A DNA stretch of 64,000 nucleotides. Origin: Pseudomonadota bacterium (GTDB lineage Bacteria > Pseudomonadota > Alphaproteobacteria > Acetobacterales > Acetobacteraceae). A program made the position numbers and the translations under genes. Shown in pieces: positions 9,204-19,186 of the stretch. The notes under the pieces were generated by a model that was not told where the DNA came from, did not search any database, and saw only the letters and a list, made by a program, of their open reading frames with translations. The stretch lies in the NCBI GenBank assembly GCA_021816925.1, contig JAKAWQ010000001.1:218467-282466 (forward strand). The letters run 5' to 3'. Every line of letters starts with the position of its first letter. The stretch's first letter is position 1.

Positions 9204-12200
9204 CTACTCCGCCGCCATCCGCGGCGGATCGGCCATCTCGGCAGCACGCGTGAGATCGACCGACAAAACCCGCGACACCCCGCGCTCCTGCATCGTTACG
9301 CCGTAGAGTCGGTCCATCCGCGCCATCGTCAACGGATGGTGCGTCGCAATCAGCATCCGCGTGCCGCATTCGCGCACCACATCCTCGATCAGCGCACAGA
9401 AGCGTGCCACATTCACGTCATCGAGCGGCGCATCCACCTCGTCCAGCACCGCAATCGGTGCGGGAGTGCAGCGAAACACGGCAAACACGAGCGAGAGCGC
9501 AACCAGCGCCTGCTCGCCGCCCGAGAGCAACGAGAGCTGGACGAGCCTCTTACCCGGTGGCTGGGCATAGATCTCGAGCCCGGCGGCGAGCGGATCCTCG
9601 GCGCCGACCAATGCCAGATGCGCTCGCCCGCCCCCGAACATGCGCTGGAAGAGCGCCTGGAAATGCCGGTCCACCTCGGTGAACATGGCGGAAAGGCGGG
9701 CGCGACCTTCGCGGTTGAGATGCCCGATCGAGCCGCGCAGCTTGGCGATCGCGTTGGCCAGCTCCTCACCCTCGCGCATGATCGCGCCAATGCGGCTCTC
9801 GATCTCGCCCGCCTCGATCTCGGCGCGAAGGTTCACCGGGCCCATCGCCTCGCGCTCGCGCATCAGCCGCTCCAGCCGCTGCCGGGCCGTTGCCTCGGCA
9901 TCCGCCCGGTCGCTTGCCGCGGGCAACACCGCCTCCGCACCCAACCGCTCACGGACGCGCAGCCCGAGCGCGGTCAGCGCCGCCTCGGCCTCGCGCTCTG
10001 CCGCCTCGCCGAGCAGCACCTGCTCGCGCGCTGCCGCCACGCCGCGCTCCGCTGCCCTGAGCGCCCGCTCGGCAGCGACCGCATCCTCCTCCGCGTCCGC
10101 CAGCCGCCGGGCAGCCCCGCGGTGCGTCTCCTCCGTTCGCTCCAACTCCGCGGTCGCAGCGCTTTCTCGGCCGGCAAGCTCCGCCGGGCGCGCGGCCAGC
10201 GCCGCATGCTCCGCCGCAAGCGATGCGCGCCGGCCCGTCAGTTCGTCCGCTCGCCGCGTGACCGCCTCTCGCCGTTCCGCCCAGTCGCCACGCTCCCGCC
10301 CGATCGCAGCCTGCCGGGCGGAAAGCGCGCTCATCCGCTCGGCGATCGCCGCTTGCTCCGACCGCGCGGCCGCCTCACGCGCGCGGGCCGCCCCCAGCGC
10401 CGCCCGCGCGGCCTCGAGTGCCGAGCGTGCTTCAGCCGGGTCGCGAAGCTCTGCCCGCTCGGCGGCAAGCCGGGAAAGGGCCCCCTCGAGTTCGGCGTGT
10501 TCGGCAACGATCCGCTCCGCGCGCTGTGCGAGCGCCTCGGAGCGCAACGCGGCGGCCTCGGCGGCACGGCGGAGCGCATCGGTGGCCCGCCGGAGTTCAT
10601 GGCAGCGCACTTCGGCCTCACGATGGGCGCCAGCAGCAGCGCCGGCTGCCGCGGCCGCAGCACGTTCTGCAACGGCAAGTCTCTCGCGCCTCGCGTGCGC
10701 CTCGTGTGCGGCCGTCTCGGCCGCATCGCTTTGGCCGCGAAGCTGGGCCAGCCGGTTGCGCGCGGTCATCCGGACCGCAGCGGCGCTTTGCGTGCCGGGC
10801 ACCACCGTGTAGCCGTCCCAGCGCCAGAGCCCGCCCTCGCGCGAGACAAGTGCCTGGCCGGGAACAAGGCCCGCCTGCAGCCGCTCCGCCTCGGCGGGAT
10901 TTTCGATCAGCCCGACCAACCTGAGCGCGCGCGCCAGCACCGGAGGCGCAGGCAGCAATGCATCGAGCGGAGCCGCTGCGGCGGGCAGCTCAGCAACTTC
11001 ACCCAGGGTCGGAAGCTCCCGCCAGCGCTCGCCGCTTGCCTCCAACGCCTCTCCAAGCGCTGCCGCGAGCGCCGCCTCGAACCCGCCGGGAACCACAAGC
11101 GTGTCGGCAAGAGCGGGTCCGCCCCCCGCACCCTCCTCGTTGGCCGCAAGCATGGCCGCCAGTGCCTCGGCCTCGGCGTCAAGCCGCGCCCGATCCGCCT
11201 GTGCGACAGCGAACCGCTCGCGCGCATCCTCATGCGCCGCCGCCGCGGCCTGCCTCTCGGCTTCTTTCCGTTCGCGCTCGGCAAAGGCCTGTCGGAGGGC
11301 TGCCTCGCCCGCCTCCTCCTCACGCATCGCCGCGGTCAGGCATGCCGCATCCACTGCCGCCTTGGCCGTCTGCGCCTGGTCTGCCGCGAGCCGCCGCTCA
11401 TCCTCGACCAGCCGTGCGCGGCGCTCGCCGAGGCGCGCCCACTCCCGTTCGACCCCGCCCGCTCGTGCGACCGCCGCGGCGGCCGCCTCGGCTGCGCGCT
11501 CCGCTGCCGCCTCAACCGCTGCCGCCTCGCCGGCCGCCGCCAACGCCCGGATGCCGGCCGCCTCGGCCTCCGAGGGGTGCCGGCGGAGCGCAGCAGCGAT
11601 CTCCTCCGCCTCCTTGGCAAGCCGCGCCTCGGCTGCCTCGGCATCGGCTGCCAGGACCGCTGCATGGGTCAGGTCACGGTCGAGCTCGCCGATCCGAGCG
11701 GCAGCGGCAGCGAGCTCCGTCCGGGCCCGCGTCTCTTCCGCCGCGACCTGTTCGCGCGCAAGGCGCGCCCGTTCAAGTGCGGTCCGGCTCGCCGCTTCGG
11801 CCTCGCGCCGTTCGGGCAGCGCCGCAGTGATTGCGGCCGCCCGGGCGCCGGCCGTCTCGGCAGCCGTCACCGCGTCCGCAAGCGTAAGCCGCGCCGCCAG
11901 GAGATGAGCCTCCGCGACGGCCCGGCCGGCAACCGCGCGCGCCTGTTCGATGGCGAACAGCTCCGCCTCGGCGGCCCGGATCGCGCCCCCGAGGTTGCGG
12001 TAGCGGCTGGCCTGCCGCGCCTGACGGCGAAGCCCGGCAAGCTGCGCCTCGAGCTCCGCCTTGACTTCCTCGGCGCGGGCGAGATTGGCCTCCGCTGCGG
12101 CAAGCTTGAGTTCCGCCTCGTGCCGCCTGGCGTGCAGCCCGGTGATCCCGGCCGCCTCCTCCAGGACCGCACGCCGCTCCTCCGGCCGCCCCGCAACCAG

Positions 12201-12659
12201 CGCCGTGATCCGTCCTTGGGTAATGATCGCCGAGGCACGCGGCCCACTGCCGAGATCGGCGAAGAGGGTCTGCACGTCGCGCCCGCGGACTTCCCGGCCG
12301 TTGATGCGGAATGTGCTGCCCCGCCCGCGTTCGACGCCCCGGCTGACCGCGAGCTCCGCCGCCTCCTGGAACGGAGGCGGCAGCTTCGTCTCATTCGCGT
12401 CGAGCGTCAGCGTCACCTCGGCCAGGTTGCGCGCAGGGCGCGCCGTGGTGCCGGCGAAGATCACGTCTTCCATCTCGCCGCTGCGCATCGATTTCGCGCT
12501 CGTCTCGCCCATCACGAACCTCAGTGCCTCGACCACGTTCGACTTGCCGCACCCGTTCGGCCCCACGATCCCGGTGAGGCCGGGCAGGATCTCGATCGAT
12601 ACGGCATCGGCGAAGCTTTTGAACCCGGCGAGACGCAGGCGCGTGAAGCAGGCGGGCAA
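9204..12659 (-). CDS. smc: Chromosome segregation protein SMC
   Basis: 1151 aa, full SMC length. The N-terminal head has Walker A GPNGCGKS (33-40). Two very long Ala/Glu/Arg-rich coiled coils flank a hinge near the middle. The C-terminal head has the signature LSGGEQALVALSLVF and Walker B AVLDEVDAPLDD. It forms the ring-shaped ATPase that compacts and segregates the chromosome with ScpA/ScpB. The start is TTG at 12659 with AAGGAG just upstream, ten bases after the dsbA stop, so the two are an operon. The long open frame on the opposite strand is a shadow. Confidence 0.95.
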   Translation of the reverse strand: MPACFTRLRLAGFKSFADAVSIEILPGLTGIVGPNGCGKSNVVEALRFVMGETSAKSMRSGEMEDVIFAGTTARPARNLAEVTLTLDANETKLPPPFQEAAELAVSRGVERGRGSTFRINGREVRGRDVQTLFADLGSGPRASAIITQGRITALVAGRPEERRAVLEEAAGITGLHARRHEAELKLAAAEANLARAEEVKAELEAQLAGLRRQARQASRYRNLGGAIRAAEAELFAIEQARAVAGRAVAEAHLLAARLTLADAVTAAETAGARAAAITAALPERREAEAASRTALERARLAREQVAAEETRARTELAAAAARIGELDRDLTHAAVLAADAEAAEARLAKEAEEIAAALRRHPSEAEAAGIRALAAAGEAAAVEAAAERAAEAAAAAVARAGGVEREWARLGERRARLVEDERRLAADQAQTAKAAVDAACLTAAMREEEAGEAALRQAFAERERKEAERQAAAAAHEDARERFAVAQADRARLDAEAEALAAMLAANEEGAGGGPALADTLVVPGGFEAALAAALGEALEASGERWRELPTLGEVAELPAAAAPLDALLPAPPVLARALRLVGLIENPAEAERLQAGLVPGQALVSREGGLWRWDGYTVVPGTQSAAAVRMTARNRLAQLRGQSDAAETAAHEAHARRERLAVAERAAAAAAGAAAGAHREAEVRCHELRRATDALRRAAEAAALRSEALAQRAERIVAEHAELEGALSRLAAERAELRDPAEARSALEAARAALGAARAREAAARSEQAAIAERMSALSARQAAIGRERGDWAERREAVTRRADELTGRRASLAAEHAALAARPAELAGRESAATAELERTEETHRGAARRLADAEEDAVAAERALRAAERGVAAAREQVLLGEAAEREAEAALTALGLRVRERLGAEAVLPAASDRADAEATARQRLERLMREREAMGPVNLRAEIEAGEIESRIGAIMREGEELANAIAKLRGSIGHLNREGRARLSAMFTEVDRHFQALFQRMFGGGRAHLALVGAEDPLAAGLEIYAQPPGKRLVQLSLLSGGEQALVALSLVFAVFRCTPAPIAVLDEVDAPLDDVNVARFCALIEDVVRECGTRMLIATHHPLTMARMDRLYGVTMQERGVSRVLSVDLTRAAEMADPPRMAAE

Positions 12660-12669
12660 ACGGGCTCCT

Positions 12670-13287
12670 TCAGCCGCCGGCGGCGGCGATTAGCTTGGCG
12701 AACTCCACATAAGGCATGTCGCCGGGGTGCGGATGCCCGTTGATAATGAACGTCGGAGTCGAGTCGACGCGATATTTTTGTTCGGCATGCCGCTGCTCCT
12801 CCAGGATGAAGTTCTCCAGTGCCTTGTTGTTGATGGCCGCCTGAAAGGCGGCCTGCGACATCCCGTCGAGCGCCGCGAGCTTACCGATCTCCGCCGTCGA
12901 GTTCACGTTCGGGGCAAAGGCCCAGCGGTCCTGACTGGCGAAGAGGGAAAAAATGAACGGGGCATAGCGGGGAAGCGGCAGCGAGCGGGCCACCATCGCC
13001 GCCGTCAGCGCCACCCGATCGAGAGGAAAGTCGCGGAAAATCCAATAGACGCTGCCCGGCGCGATCAGCTTCTTGCGCACCTCCGGCATCGTGTGGTTGG
13101 CGAAGTGTGCACAGTGGGTGCAGGTCAGCGAAAAATACTCGATCACGTGCACCTTGGCCTTCGGATTCCCGAGCGTTCTCAGGCCGAAGGCCGGGTCGGC
13201 GGCAGCCCGCGCGAATTCCGGGGCAAACAGAATTGCAGCCGGGGTCACCGCGGCGGCGGCAAGTAGAGAGCGGCGCAAGAGCGGCAT
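12670..13287 (-). CDS. DsbA-family thiol:disulfide oxidoreductase
   Basis: 205 aa periplasmic protein. A signal peptide (about residues 1-28, with paired Arg at the start) precedes a thioredoxin fold with the active-site pair CTHC (Cys56, Cys59) and the cis-Pro loop STPTF. It oxidises or isomerises disulfides in exported proteins. ATG at 13287 is the start; further upstream the open frame lacks homology. In alphaproteobacteria this gene usually follows DUF721 and precedes smc; here DUF721 is 23 kb away. The 285-bp spacer to pqqA shows no other gene. Confidence 0.9.
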   Translation of the reverse strand: MPLLRRSLLAAAAVTPAAILFAPEFARAAADPAFGLRTLGNPKAKVHVIEYFSLTCTHCAHFANHTMPEVRKKLIAPGSVYWIFRDFPLDRVALTAAMVARSLPLPRYAPFIFSLFASQDRWAFAPNVNSTAEIGKLAALDGMSQAAFQAAINNKALENFILEEQRHAEQKYRVDSTPTFIINGHPHPGDMPYVEFAKLIAAAGG

Positions 13288-13572
13288 GATCAAAACCTCG
13301 AGCAAGCTAAGGGGCCATGATACGTCCGGCCGGTTCGCCCGGCCGCACAGCAAAAGGGGGTGCCGTGTCTCTCCGGTCAAGCCCCCGAACGGTTCTGCTT
13401 TCTGAGCCCGCCCCGGTACCACCCCGAACCGCGGCCGATTGCGGTTTCTCGCGGCGCTGCGGCCCGTTTTTCCTGCCTCGGCGCTTGCATGACACGACGA
13501 TCCGGCGCAATCTTCGCGTGTTCCCCTCGCATCCGGCGAGGGGGACTTCGATGTCCGGAAGGAACCAAATCC

Positions 13573-13650
13573 ATGTGGAGAAAGCCGAAGGTCGTCGAAA
13601 TCGCCGTGGGCATGGAAATCAATTCCTACGCTTGCGCCGAATTGGACTGA
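13573..13650 (+). CDS. pqqA: PQQ precursor peptide PqqA
   Basis: 25 aa peptide whose Glu15 and Tyr19 (EINSY) are cross-linked by PqqE and become the backbone of pyrroloquinoline quinone. The spacing Glu-x3-Tyr is the family hallmark. The start is ATG at 13573, preceded by GGAAGGAA. It sits 71 bases before pqqB, the usual place. The 285 bases upstream (13288-13572) should hold its promoter; no clear operator was identified. Confidence 0.93.
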   Translation: MWRKPKVVEIAVGMEINSYACAELD

Positions 13651-13721
13651 AATCCTGGGTCGTCTAAGCGCCGGGGGCGAATGGGTTGGCTCGCCGCTCC
13701 CGGCGCAACTTGTCTCAAACC

Positions 13722-14648
13722 ATGCGAATCATTGTTCTGGGCGGCGCGGCCGGTGGGGGATTCCCGCAATGGAATTGCGCCTGTTCCAATTGTGTCCGGG
13801 CGCGCCGCAAAGACCCGGCCGCGCGTCCAAGAACCCAGTGTTCCCTCGCCGTTTCCGCCGATGGCCAAAACTGGCTTCTTCTGAACGCATCCCCGGACCT
13901 GCGCGAGCAGATCGCCGCCACTCCCGACCTTCATCCCCGCGGCAGCGGCCGTGACAGCCCGGTCAGGGCCGTGGTGCTTACCGGCGCCGATATCGACGCC
14001 GTCGCCGGGCTCCTGCATCTGCGCGAAAGCCAGCCGCTCCGCCTTCTCGCCTCGGCGCGCGTGCTCGCGCTGATCGGGGCCAATCCGATCTTCCGCGTGC
14101 TTGATCCCGCCTTCGTCGTGCAACGCGAGATTGCTCTCGGCCAGGCCGTGCCGGTCACGGATTTCGTCGGCGTACCGCTTGGCCTCACGGTCGAGGCCTT
14201 TGCGGTCCCCGGCAAGGTCGCGCTCTACGCCGAGGCCGCTGACGCGCCCGACTTCGGCTCCGCCCCGGGTGACGCGATCGGCCTCGCCGTGCGCGAGGAA
14301 AGAAACGGCGCAAGCTTCCACTTCGTGCCCGCCTGCGCGGCGCTCTCGCCCGCGCTTCTCACCCGGCTCAGCGGCTCGCGCCTGCTCTTCTTCGACGGCA
14401 CACTTTGGACTGATGATGAAATGATCCGCCTCGGCCTCGGCACGAAGACCGGCCGCCGCATGGGCCATCTCTCCGTCTCGGGAGAGAGCGGCACGATGGC
14501 GGGCCTCTCGGATCTCGGCATTGCACGCAAGGTCTTCGTGCACGTCAACAACACCAACCCGATCCTGCTCGCCGATTCGCCCGAACGGCAGAGCCTCACG
14601 CTGGCAGGTTGGGAAGTCGCGGAGGACGGAATGGAGGTCGCGCTTTGA
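13722..14648 (+). CDS. pqqB: PQQ biosynthesis protein PqqB
   Basis: 308 aa metallo-beta-lactamase-fold protein. FPQWNCACSNC near the N-terminus supplies the cysteine zinc site typical of PqqB. It is thought to be the iron-dependent hydroxylase acting on the Glu-Tyr intermediate. ATG at 13722 is preferred to an upstream in-frame start because the conserved sequence begins MRIIVLGGAAGGG. Its stop touches the pqqC start region (TTGA). Confidence 0.95.
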   Translation: MRIIVLGGAAGGGFPQWNCACSNCVRARRKDPAARPRTQCSLAVSADGQNWLLLNASPDLREQIAATPDLHPRGSGRDSPVRAVVLTGADIDAVAGLLHLRESQPLRLLASARVLALIGANPIFRVLDPAFVVQREIALGQAVPVTDFVGVPLGLTVEAFAVPGKVALYAEAADAPDFGSAPGDAIGLAVREERNGASFHFVPACAALSPALLTRLSGSRLLFFDGTLWTDDEMIRLGLGTKTGRRMGHLSVSGESGTMAGLSDLGIARKVFVHVNNTNPILLADSPERQSLTLAGWEVAEDGMEVAL

Positions 14649-14656
14649 CCGCCCTG

Positions 14657-15376
14657 ATGAGTGCCGCCGAACTGGAAGCCGCGCTCCGTGCAGTCGGTGC
14701 CGCGCGCTACCATAACCGCCATCCCTTCCACGGCCTTTTGCACGGCGGCAAGCTCGACAAGCGGCAGGTGCAGGCCTGGGCACTCAACCGCTACTACTAC
14801 CAGTGCCGCATCCCACAGAAAGACACCGCACTGATGGCGCGCGCCGAGGATCCGGCGCTCCGCCGCGTCTGGCGTCAGCGCCTGGTCGATCACGACGGCG
14901 CGGCACCGGGCGAGGGCGGGATCGAGCGCTGGCTTCGCCTCACCACGGATCTGGGCCTCGATCGCGAGTATGTCGTCTCGACCGCAGGCGTGCTTCCCGG
15001 TGTCCGCTACGCCGTCGATGCCTATGTCGCCTACGTCAGGGAGCGCTCACTGCTCGAGGCGGTCGCCTCCTCGCTCACCGAGATCTTTTCGCCCGCGATC
15101 ATCTCCGAACGCGTGGCCGGCATGCTCGCCAGTTACGACTTCATCACCCGAGACACACTCGCCTACTTCAACGCCCGCCTCGACCAGGCGCCCCGCGACG
15201 CCGACTTCGCACTCGACTACGTCACGCGCCACGCGCGCACGCCCGAGCAGCAGCACGCCGTGATCGCCGCACTCACGTTCAAATGCGACCTGCTCTGGGC
15301 GCAGCTCGATGCACTGCACCATGCCTATGTCGTCCCCGCTCACGTGCCGCCCGGGGCCTTCGGTGCGAAGCCATGA
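14657..15376 (+). CDS. pqqC: Pyrroloquinoline-quinone synthase PqqC
   Basis: 239 aa, all-helical cofactorless oxidase that performs ring closure and the eight-electron oxidation giving PQQ. Conserved segments include YHNRHPFH, NRYYYQ, IPQKD and DHDG. The start is ATG at 14657; TTG at 14645, overlapping the pqqB stop, is an alternative. It overlaps pqqD by four bases. Confidence 0.95.
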   Translation: MSAAELEAALRAVGAARYHNRHPFHGLLHGGKLDKRQVQAWALNRYYYQCRIPQKDTALMARAEDPALRRVWRQRLVDHDGAAPGEGGIERWLRLTTDLGLDREYVVSTAGVLPGVRYAVDAYVAYVRERSLLEAVASSLTEIFSPAIISERVAGMLASYDFITRDTLAYFNARLDQAPRDADFALDYVTRHARTPEQQHAVIAALTFKCDLLWAQLDALHHAYVVPAHVPPGAFGAKP

Positions 15377-15660
15377 GCGCGAGCGCAACACTGACCGCCG
15401 CGAGCCAGCCGGGGCTTTCGCCCCATGCGCGGCTGCGCCACGATGGAGCGCGCGGCGGCTGGGTGCTGCTCGGGCCTGAGCGGGTACTGATGCTCGACGA
15501 GATTGCGGCCGAGATCCTCACCCTCTGCGACGGCGCGGCGAGCATCGGCGCGATCGCCGATGCGCTCGCCCAACGCCACGCAGCGCCCCCCGCCGCCGTC
15601 CTCAACGATGTGCTCGAGATGCTGCAGGATTTGCGCGACAAGGGGTTGCTCACCGCATGA
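15373..15660 (+). CDS. pqqD: PqqA-binding chaperone PqqD
   Basis: 95 aa RiPP recognition element that holds PqqA for the radical SAM enzyme PqqE. Typical features are the central MLDEIAAEIL stretch and the C-terminal winged-helix part (LQDLRDKGLL). It overlaps pqqC and pqqE by four bases on each side (ATGA), so the three are translated together. Confidence 0.94.
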   Translation: MSASATLTAASQPGLSPHARLRHDGARGGWVLLGPERVLMLDEIAAEILTLCDGAASIGAIADALAQRHAAPPAAVLNDVLEMLQDLRDKGLLTA

Positions 15661-16769
15661 GTGCGCCCGGCCCGCCGCTCGCCCTGCTCGCGGAGCTCAC
15701 GCACCGCTGCCCGCTCGGCTGCCCTTATTGCTCGAACCCGCTCTCGCTCGAGCGTGTGCGCGACGAACTCGATACCACGATCTGGCAGCGCGTGATCGGC
15801 GAGGCCGCGGCGCTCGGCGCGCTCCAGATCCATTTCTCGGGCGGCGAGCCGTTGGTGCGCGCCGATCTCGCCGCTCTCGTCGCCCATGCCCACGCCGCCG
15901 GTCTCTACACCAACCTCATCACCTCCGCCGTCCTGTTCGATCACCGGCGCCTCGCACCGCTCAAGCATGCCGGCCTCGACCACGTCCAAATCAGCCTGCA
16001 GGATACCGCGCCGGACAATGCCGACCGCATCGCGGGCTATGCAGGCGGCCATCGCAAGAAGCTCGAAGCGGCACGGCTTGTCCGCGGAGCCGGGCTTGCG
16101 CTCACCATCAACGCGGTGATGCATCGCCAGAACCTCGCGCGTCTTCCCGAAATGATCGATCTTGCGCTCGAGCTCGGGGCGGGCCGACTGGAGGTCGCTC
16201 AGGTGCAGTATTACGGCTGGGCGCTTCGCAACCGGCCGAGCCTGATCCCGACGCGCGCCGAGGTTGCTGCCGCGGTCGCGATCGTGGCGGCGGCGCGTGA
16301 ACGCCTGAAGGGCCGCCTCGTCATCGACCATGTGGTGCCGGATTATTACGCGAAGCGTCCGAAAGCCTGCATGGGCGGCTGGGCCCGGCAGTTCATCAAC
16401 ATCACCCCCTCGGGCCTCGTCCTGCCGTGCCACGCGGCTCAGGGCATCCCGACACTTCGTTTCGAGAGCGTCCGCGAGCGCCCGCTTGCCGAGATCTGGG
16501 AACGTTCCGAAGCCTTCGAGCGCTTCCGCGGTACCGCCTGGATGGCCGAGCCCTGCCGCTCATGCGAGCGCCGCGAGATCGACTTCGGCGGCTGTCGCTG
16601 CCAAGCGATGGCGATCTTGGGCGAGGCCGGCGAGACCGACCCGGCATGCGCCCTCTCGCCGCATCACGCCCGCCTGCTCGCCCTGGCCGAAGCCGAGAGT
16701 GCGGCCGAGCCGCCCTCCTTCACCTATCGCCGCTACGCCAACGCCCCCTCGGAGCCGGCCCCGGCCTGA
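15657..16769 (+). CDS. pqqE: PqqA peptide cyclase PqqE (radical SAM)
   Basis: 370 aa. The radical SAM motif CPLGCPYC near residue 18 binds the 4Fe-4S/SAM cluster, and C-terminal cysteines (CRSCERREIDFGGCRCQ) bind auxiliary clusters as in SPASM proteins. It forms the C-C bond between Glu and Tyr of PqqA. It ends the pqqABCDE operon; no pqqF/G-type protease gene is present nearby. It converges with the class III dehydrogenase gene. Confidence 0.96.
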   Translation: MSAPGPPLALLAELTHRCPLGCPYCSNPLSLERVRDELDTTIWQRVIGEAAALGALQIHFSGGEPLVRADLAALVAHAHAAGLYTNLITSAVLFDHRRLAPLKHAGLDHVQISLQDTAPDNADRIAGYAGGHRKKLEAARLVRGAGLALTINAVMHRQNLARLPEMIDLALELGAGRLEVAQVQYYGWALRNRPSLIPTRAEVAAAVAIVAAARERLKGRLVIDHVVPDYYAKRPKACMGGWARQFINITPSGLVLPCHAAQGIPTLRFESVRERPLAEIWERSEAFERFRGTAWMAEPCRSCERREIDFGGCRCQAMAILGEAGETDPACALSPHHARLLALAEAESAAEPPSFTYRRYANAPSEPAPA

Positions 16770-16809
16770 TCGCCGAAACCCCTGATCGTCGAAAACCTCG
16801 CCGGCCCCC

Positions 16810-17916
16810 TCAATACAGTACAACGCTGCGGATCGATTCGCCTTTGGCCATCAGGTCGAAAGCGTCGTTGATGCGCTCGAGCGGCATGGTGTGGGTGATG
16901 AGATCATCGATATTGACGCGCCGGTCCATGTACCAATCGACGATGCGCGGCACGTCCGTGCGCCCCCGCGCGCCGCCGAAGGCGGTCCCCTTCCACACCC
17001 GGCCGGTGACAAGCTGGAACGGCCGCGTCGCGATTTCCTGCCCCGCCCCGGCCACGCCGATGATGGTGCACACGCCCCAGCCCTTGTGGCAGCACTCGAG
17101 TGCCTGGCGCATCAGCGTCGTGTTGCCGACACATTCGAAGCTGTAATCGGCCCCGCCGCCGGTCAGCTCGACGAGATGGCCGACAAGGTCGCTGATGCCG
17201 GCCGGATTGACGAAATGCGTCACCCCGAACTTGCGCGCCAGGGCCTCGCGCTTCGCATTGAGATCGACGCCCACGATCATTCCTGCGCCGATCATGTGCG
17301 CGCCCTGCACGACGTTGAGGCCGATTCCGCCGAGCCCGAACACGACCACGCGCGCTCCCGGCTCGACCTTGGCGGTGAAGATCACCGCGCCGATCCCGGT
17401 GGTAACGCCGCAGCCGATGTAGCAGACCTTGTCGAACGGCGCGTCTTTGCGGATCTTCGCCACCGCGATCTCCGGCAGCACCGTGTAGTTGGCGAAGGTC
17501 GAGCACCCCATGTAGTGCAGGATCGGCCGGCCATTGAGCGAGAACCGGCTCGTTCCGTCGGGCATCAGGCCGCGGCCTTGGGTACTGCGGATTTTCTGGC
17601 AGAGATTGGTCTTGCGGCTCAGGCAGTATTCGCACTCTCGGCATTCCGGCGTGTAGAGCGGTATCACGTGGTCGCCGGGCTTCACCGAACTCACGCCAGC
17701 GCCGACCTCTTGCACGATCCCGGCCCCCTCGTGGCCGAGGATCGTCGGGAAGAGCCCTTCCGGGTCGGCCCCCGAGAGCGTGTATTTGTCGGTGTGGCAG
17801 ATGCCGGTCGCCTTGATCTCCACCAGCACCTCCCCGGCCCGCGGACCCGCCAGCTGGACGTTCTCGATGCTGAGCGGTTTGCCGGCTTCGAACGCAACCG
17901 CAGCGCGCGTTTCCAT
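16810..17916 (-). CDS. frmA: S-(hydroxymethyl)glutathione dehydrogenase / class III alcohol dehydrogenase
   Basis: 368 aa zinc-dependent enzyme that oxidises S-hydroxymethylglutathione to S-formylglutathione, the key step of glutathione-linked formaldehyde oxidation. Catalytic zinc ligands are in GICHTD, GHEGAG and the later GCGVTTG. The structural zinc site has four cysteines ([15 protein letters not shown]), and the Rossmann motif is GLGGIG. In methylotrophs it is also called flhA or adhI. It probably shares transcription with gfa and the cytochrome gene from the sigma-54 promoter at 19100. Confidence 0.95.
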   Translation of the reverse strand: METRAAVAFEAGKPLSIENVQLAGPRAGEVLVEIKATGICHTDKYTLSGADPEGLFPTILGHEGAGIVQEVGAGVSSVKPGDHVIPLYTPECRECEYCLSRKTNLCQKIRSTQGRGLMPDGTSRFSLNGRPILHYMGCSTFANYTVLPEIAVAKIRKDAPFDKVCYIGCGVTTGIGAVIFTAKVEPGARVVVFGLGGIGLNVVQGAHMIGAGMIVGVDLNAKREALARKFGVTHFVNPAGISDLVGHLVELTGGGADYSFECVGNTTLMRQALECCHKGWGVCTIIGVAGAGQEIATRPFQLVTGRVWKGTAFGGARGRTDVPRIVDWYMDRRVNIDDLITHTMPLERINDAFDLMAKGESIRSVVLY

Positions 17917-17997
17917 GACAGAACCTCATTCACCGGAACGCAGGAAAAGCCGGCGGACCGCTCTGCGAACGGGAGCGGCCCGAGCCGGCGTTGAGAT

Positions 17998-18447
17998 TTA
18001 GGCGGCCACCTTGGCGGTCCCCGCCCATCCCTCGTGCCTGGAAAGCCCGTCGTTCGGGATAGTGATCATCGGATGCTTCGAGCGCGTGAACACCCAGCGA
18101 TCCGGCTTCGCGCCGAGATCCGCACCCCGCTCCAGCGTCGGCACGTGAACCAGCACGTAATCGGGGAACGCATCCACATAGAGGAACATGTGACAGCCGC
18201 AGGTGCCGCAGAAGCGCCGGTGCGCCGTGGGCTTGGTGTCGAAGTTCTTGATCTTCTCCTCGTGCGCGGTCACCCGGAACCCGCTCTTCTCGACCACCGC
18301 GATAATGGCCATCGCGCCGCCCGAGATGTCGGTGCAGTCGGTGCAGAGACAGTAATGCACCTCATAGGGTTGCTTCGTGATCTCGAAGCGCACCGGATCG
18401 GTGGTGCACCGGCAATGGCCCGTAACATGGATACCTGATCCTGACAT
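17998..18447 (-). CDS. gfa: GFA-type protein (S-hydroxymethylglutathione synthase-like)
   Basis: 149 aa, full length for the GFA domain. Zinc-binding cysteines are seen in HCRC, CLCTDC and FCGTCGC. In Paracoccus, Gfa speeds the joining of formaldehyde and glutathione, feeding the class III dehydrogenase 81 bases downstream. Context strongly supports that role, though many GFA paralogues have other or unknown substrates. Confidence 0.85.
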   Translation of the reverse strand: MSGSGIHVTGHCRCTTDPVRFEITKQPYEVHYCLCTDCTDISGGAMAIIAVVEKSGFRVTAHEEKIKNFDTKPTAHRRFCGTCGCHMFLYVDAFPDYVLVHVPTLERGADLGAKPDRWVFTRSKHPMITIPNDGLSRHEGWAGTAKVAA

Positions 18448-18579
18448 CGTCCTTTCCTCCCCCTCCGGGATGTTTTCTCTGTCCTAGGCAACGTACCGGC
18501 TTTCCGGCATGCGTGACGCGCCTCTGCTCTCAGAGGCGCCTCCGTTGGGCCTCGTCATCCGCTCCTGCGCCCTTCTCAC

Positions 18580-18936
18580 TCATTTGAGAGAAAGAATCCA
18601 CTCGACGATCGCCTTGATGTCAGCATCCGACAGCGTCGGATGCGGCGGCATCGGCACCATGCCCCAGGTGCCGACATGACCGTCCTTCACCGCCTTGACG
18701 AGCGTCGCGACCGCATCCTTCTGCCCGGCGAACTTCTTGGCAATATCCACATAGGAAGGGCCGACCAACTTTTGGTTGACAGCGTGGCAGGTGACGCAAT
18801 CGTTGCTCTTGTAGAGCTGCTCGCCGAGCGGAACCGCCGCCCGAACTGGCCCGGACGCGAGCGCAACCAGCGGCGTGGCAAGCACGGCGGCCGTCACGAG
18901 CCTCGCTCCTTTGCGACCCCACCGCTCCGTCATCAT
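18580..18936 (-). CDS. Small periplasmic cytochrome c
   Basis: 118 aa. A signal peptide of about 33 residues precedes one heme motif (CVTCH, Cys47/Cys50/His51). The probable Met ligand lies in GMVPMPPH, and the C-terminal helix IKAIVEWILSLK is typical of class I c551/c552-type cytochromes. Start ATG 18936 (MMTERW) is preceded by GAGGGAAGG. It likely carries electrons from the quinoprotein system or to the terminal oxidase. It is first after the sigma-54 promoter, followed by gfa and frmA. Confidence 0.88.
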   Translation of the reverse strand: MMTERWGRKGARLVTAAVLATPLVALASGPVRAAVPLGEQLYKSNDCVTCHAVNQKLVGPSYVDIAKKFAGQKDAVATLVKAVKDGHVGTWGMVPMPPHPTLSDADIKAIVEWILSLK

Positions 18937-19085
18937 CCTTCCCTCTTGCTCATCCAGGGAAAGGCCGTCGCACCGCGGTCCATAGTGTCTTCCTTGCAGA
19001 GGCCGCACACAACCCCTAGCCTCCCTCGGCAGCGCCGAACAGGGCCATCACCCGTACACCACTTCACATCCTACGCAACGTTTTT

Positions 19086-19100
19086 GCAAGGCTCGTGCCA
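19086..19100 (-). promoter_or_regulatory. Sigma-54 (-24/-12) promoter for cytochrome c-gfa-frmA
   Basis: On the minus strand, TGGCACGAGCCTTGCA matches the RpoN consensus (TGGCAC-N5-TTGCA) without mismatch. GG (19099-19098) and GC (19087-19086) are separated by exactly ten bases. Transcription should start near 19074, about 140 bases before the cytochrome start. The AcoR-type activator gene is divergent and adjacent. Confidence 0.85.
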
Positions 19101-19186
19101 TCGCCCCCGGGCAGGGCAGGGCCTTGGGATTTCACCTGCTTGCGCCTGGAGCGCCGCACCGTTCCGCGTCTTTTCGCATCGGAGTC

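Noticed and set aside
9336..12743. A 1135-codon open frame opposite smc
   Set aside because: It is the high-GC shadow of smc; its translation is repetitive Arg/Gly/Leu with no domain, while smc has all head and coiled-coil motifs.
13474..13490. Possible sigma-54 promoter before pqqA
   Set aside because: TTGCA is present but the -24 box reads TGCC, missing the essential GG.
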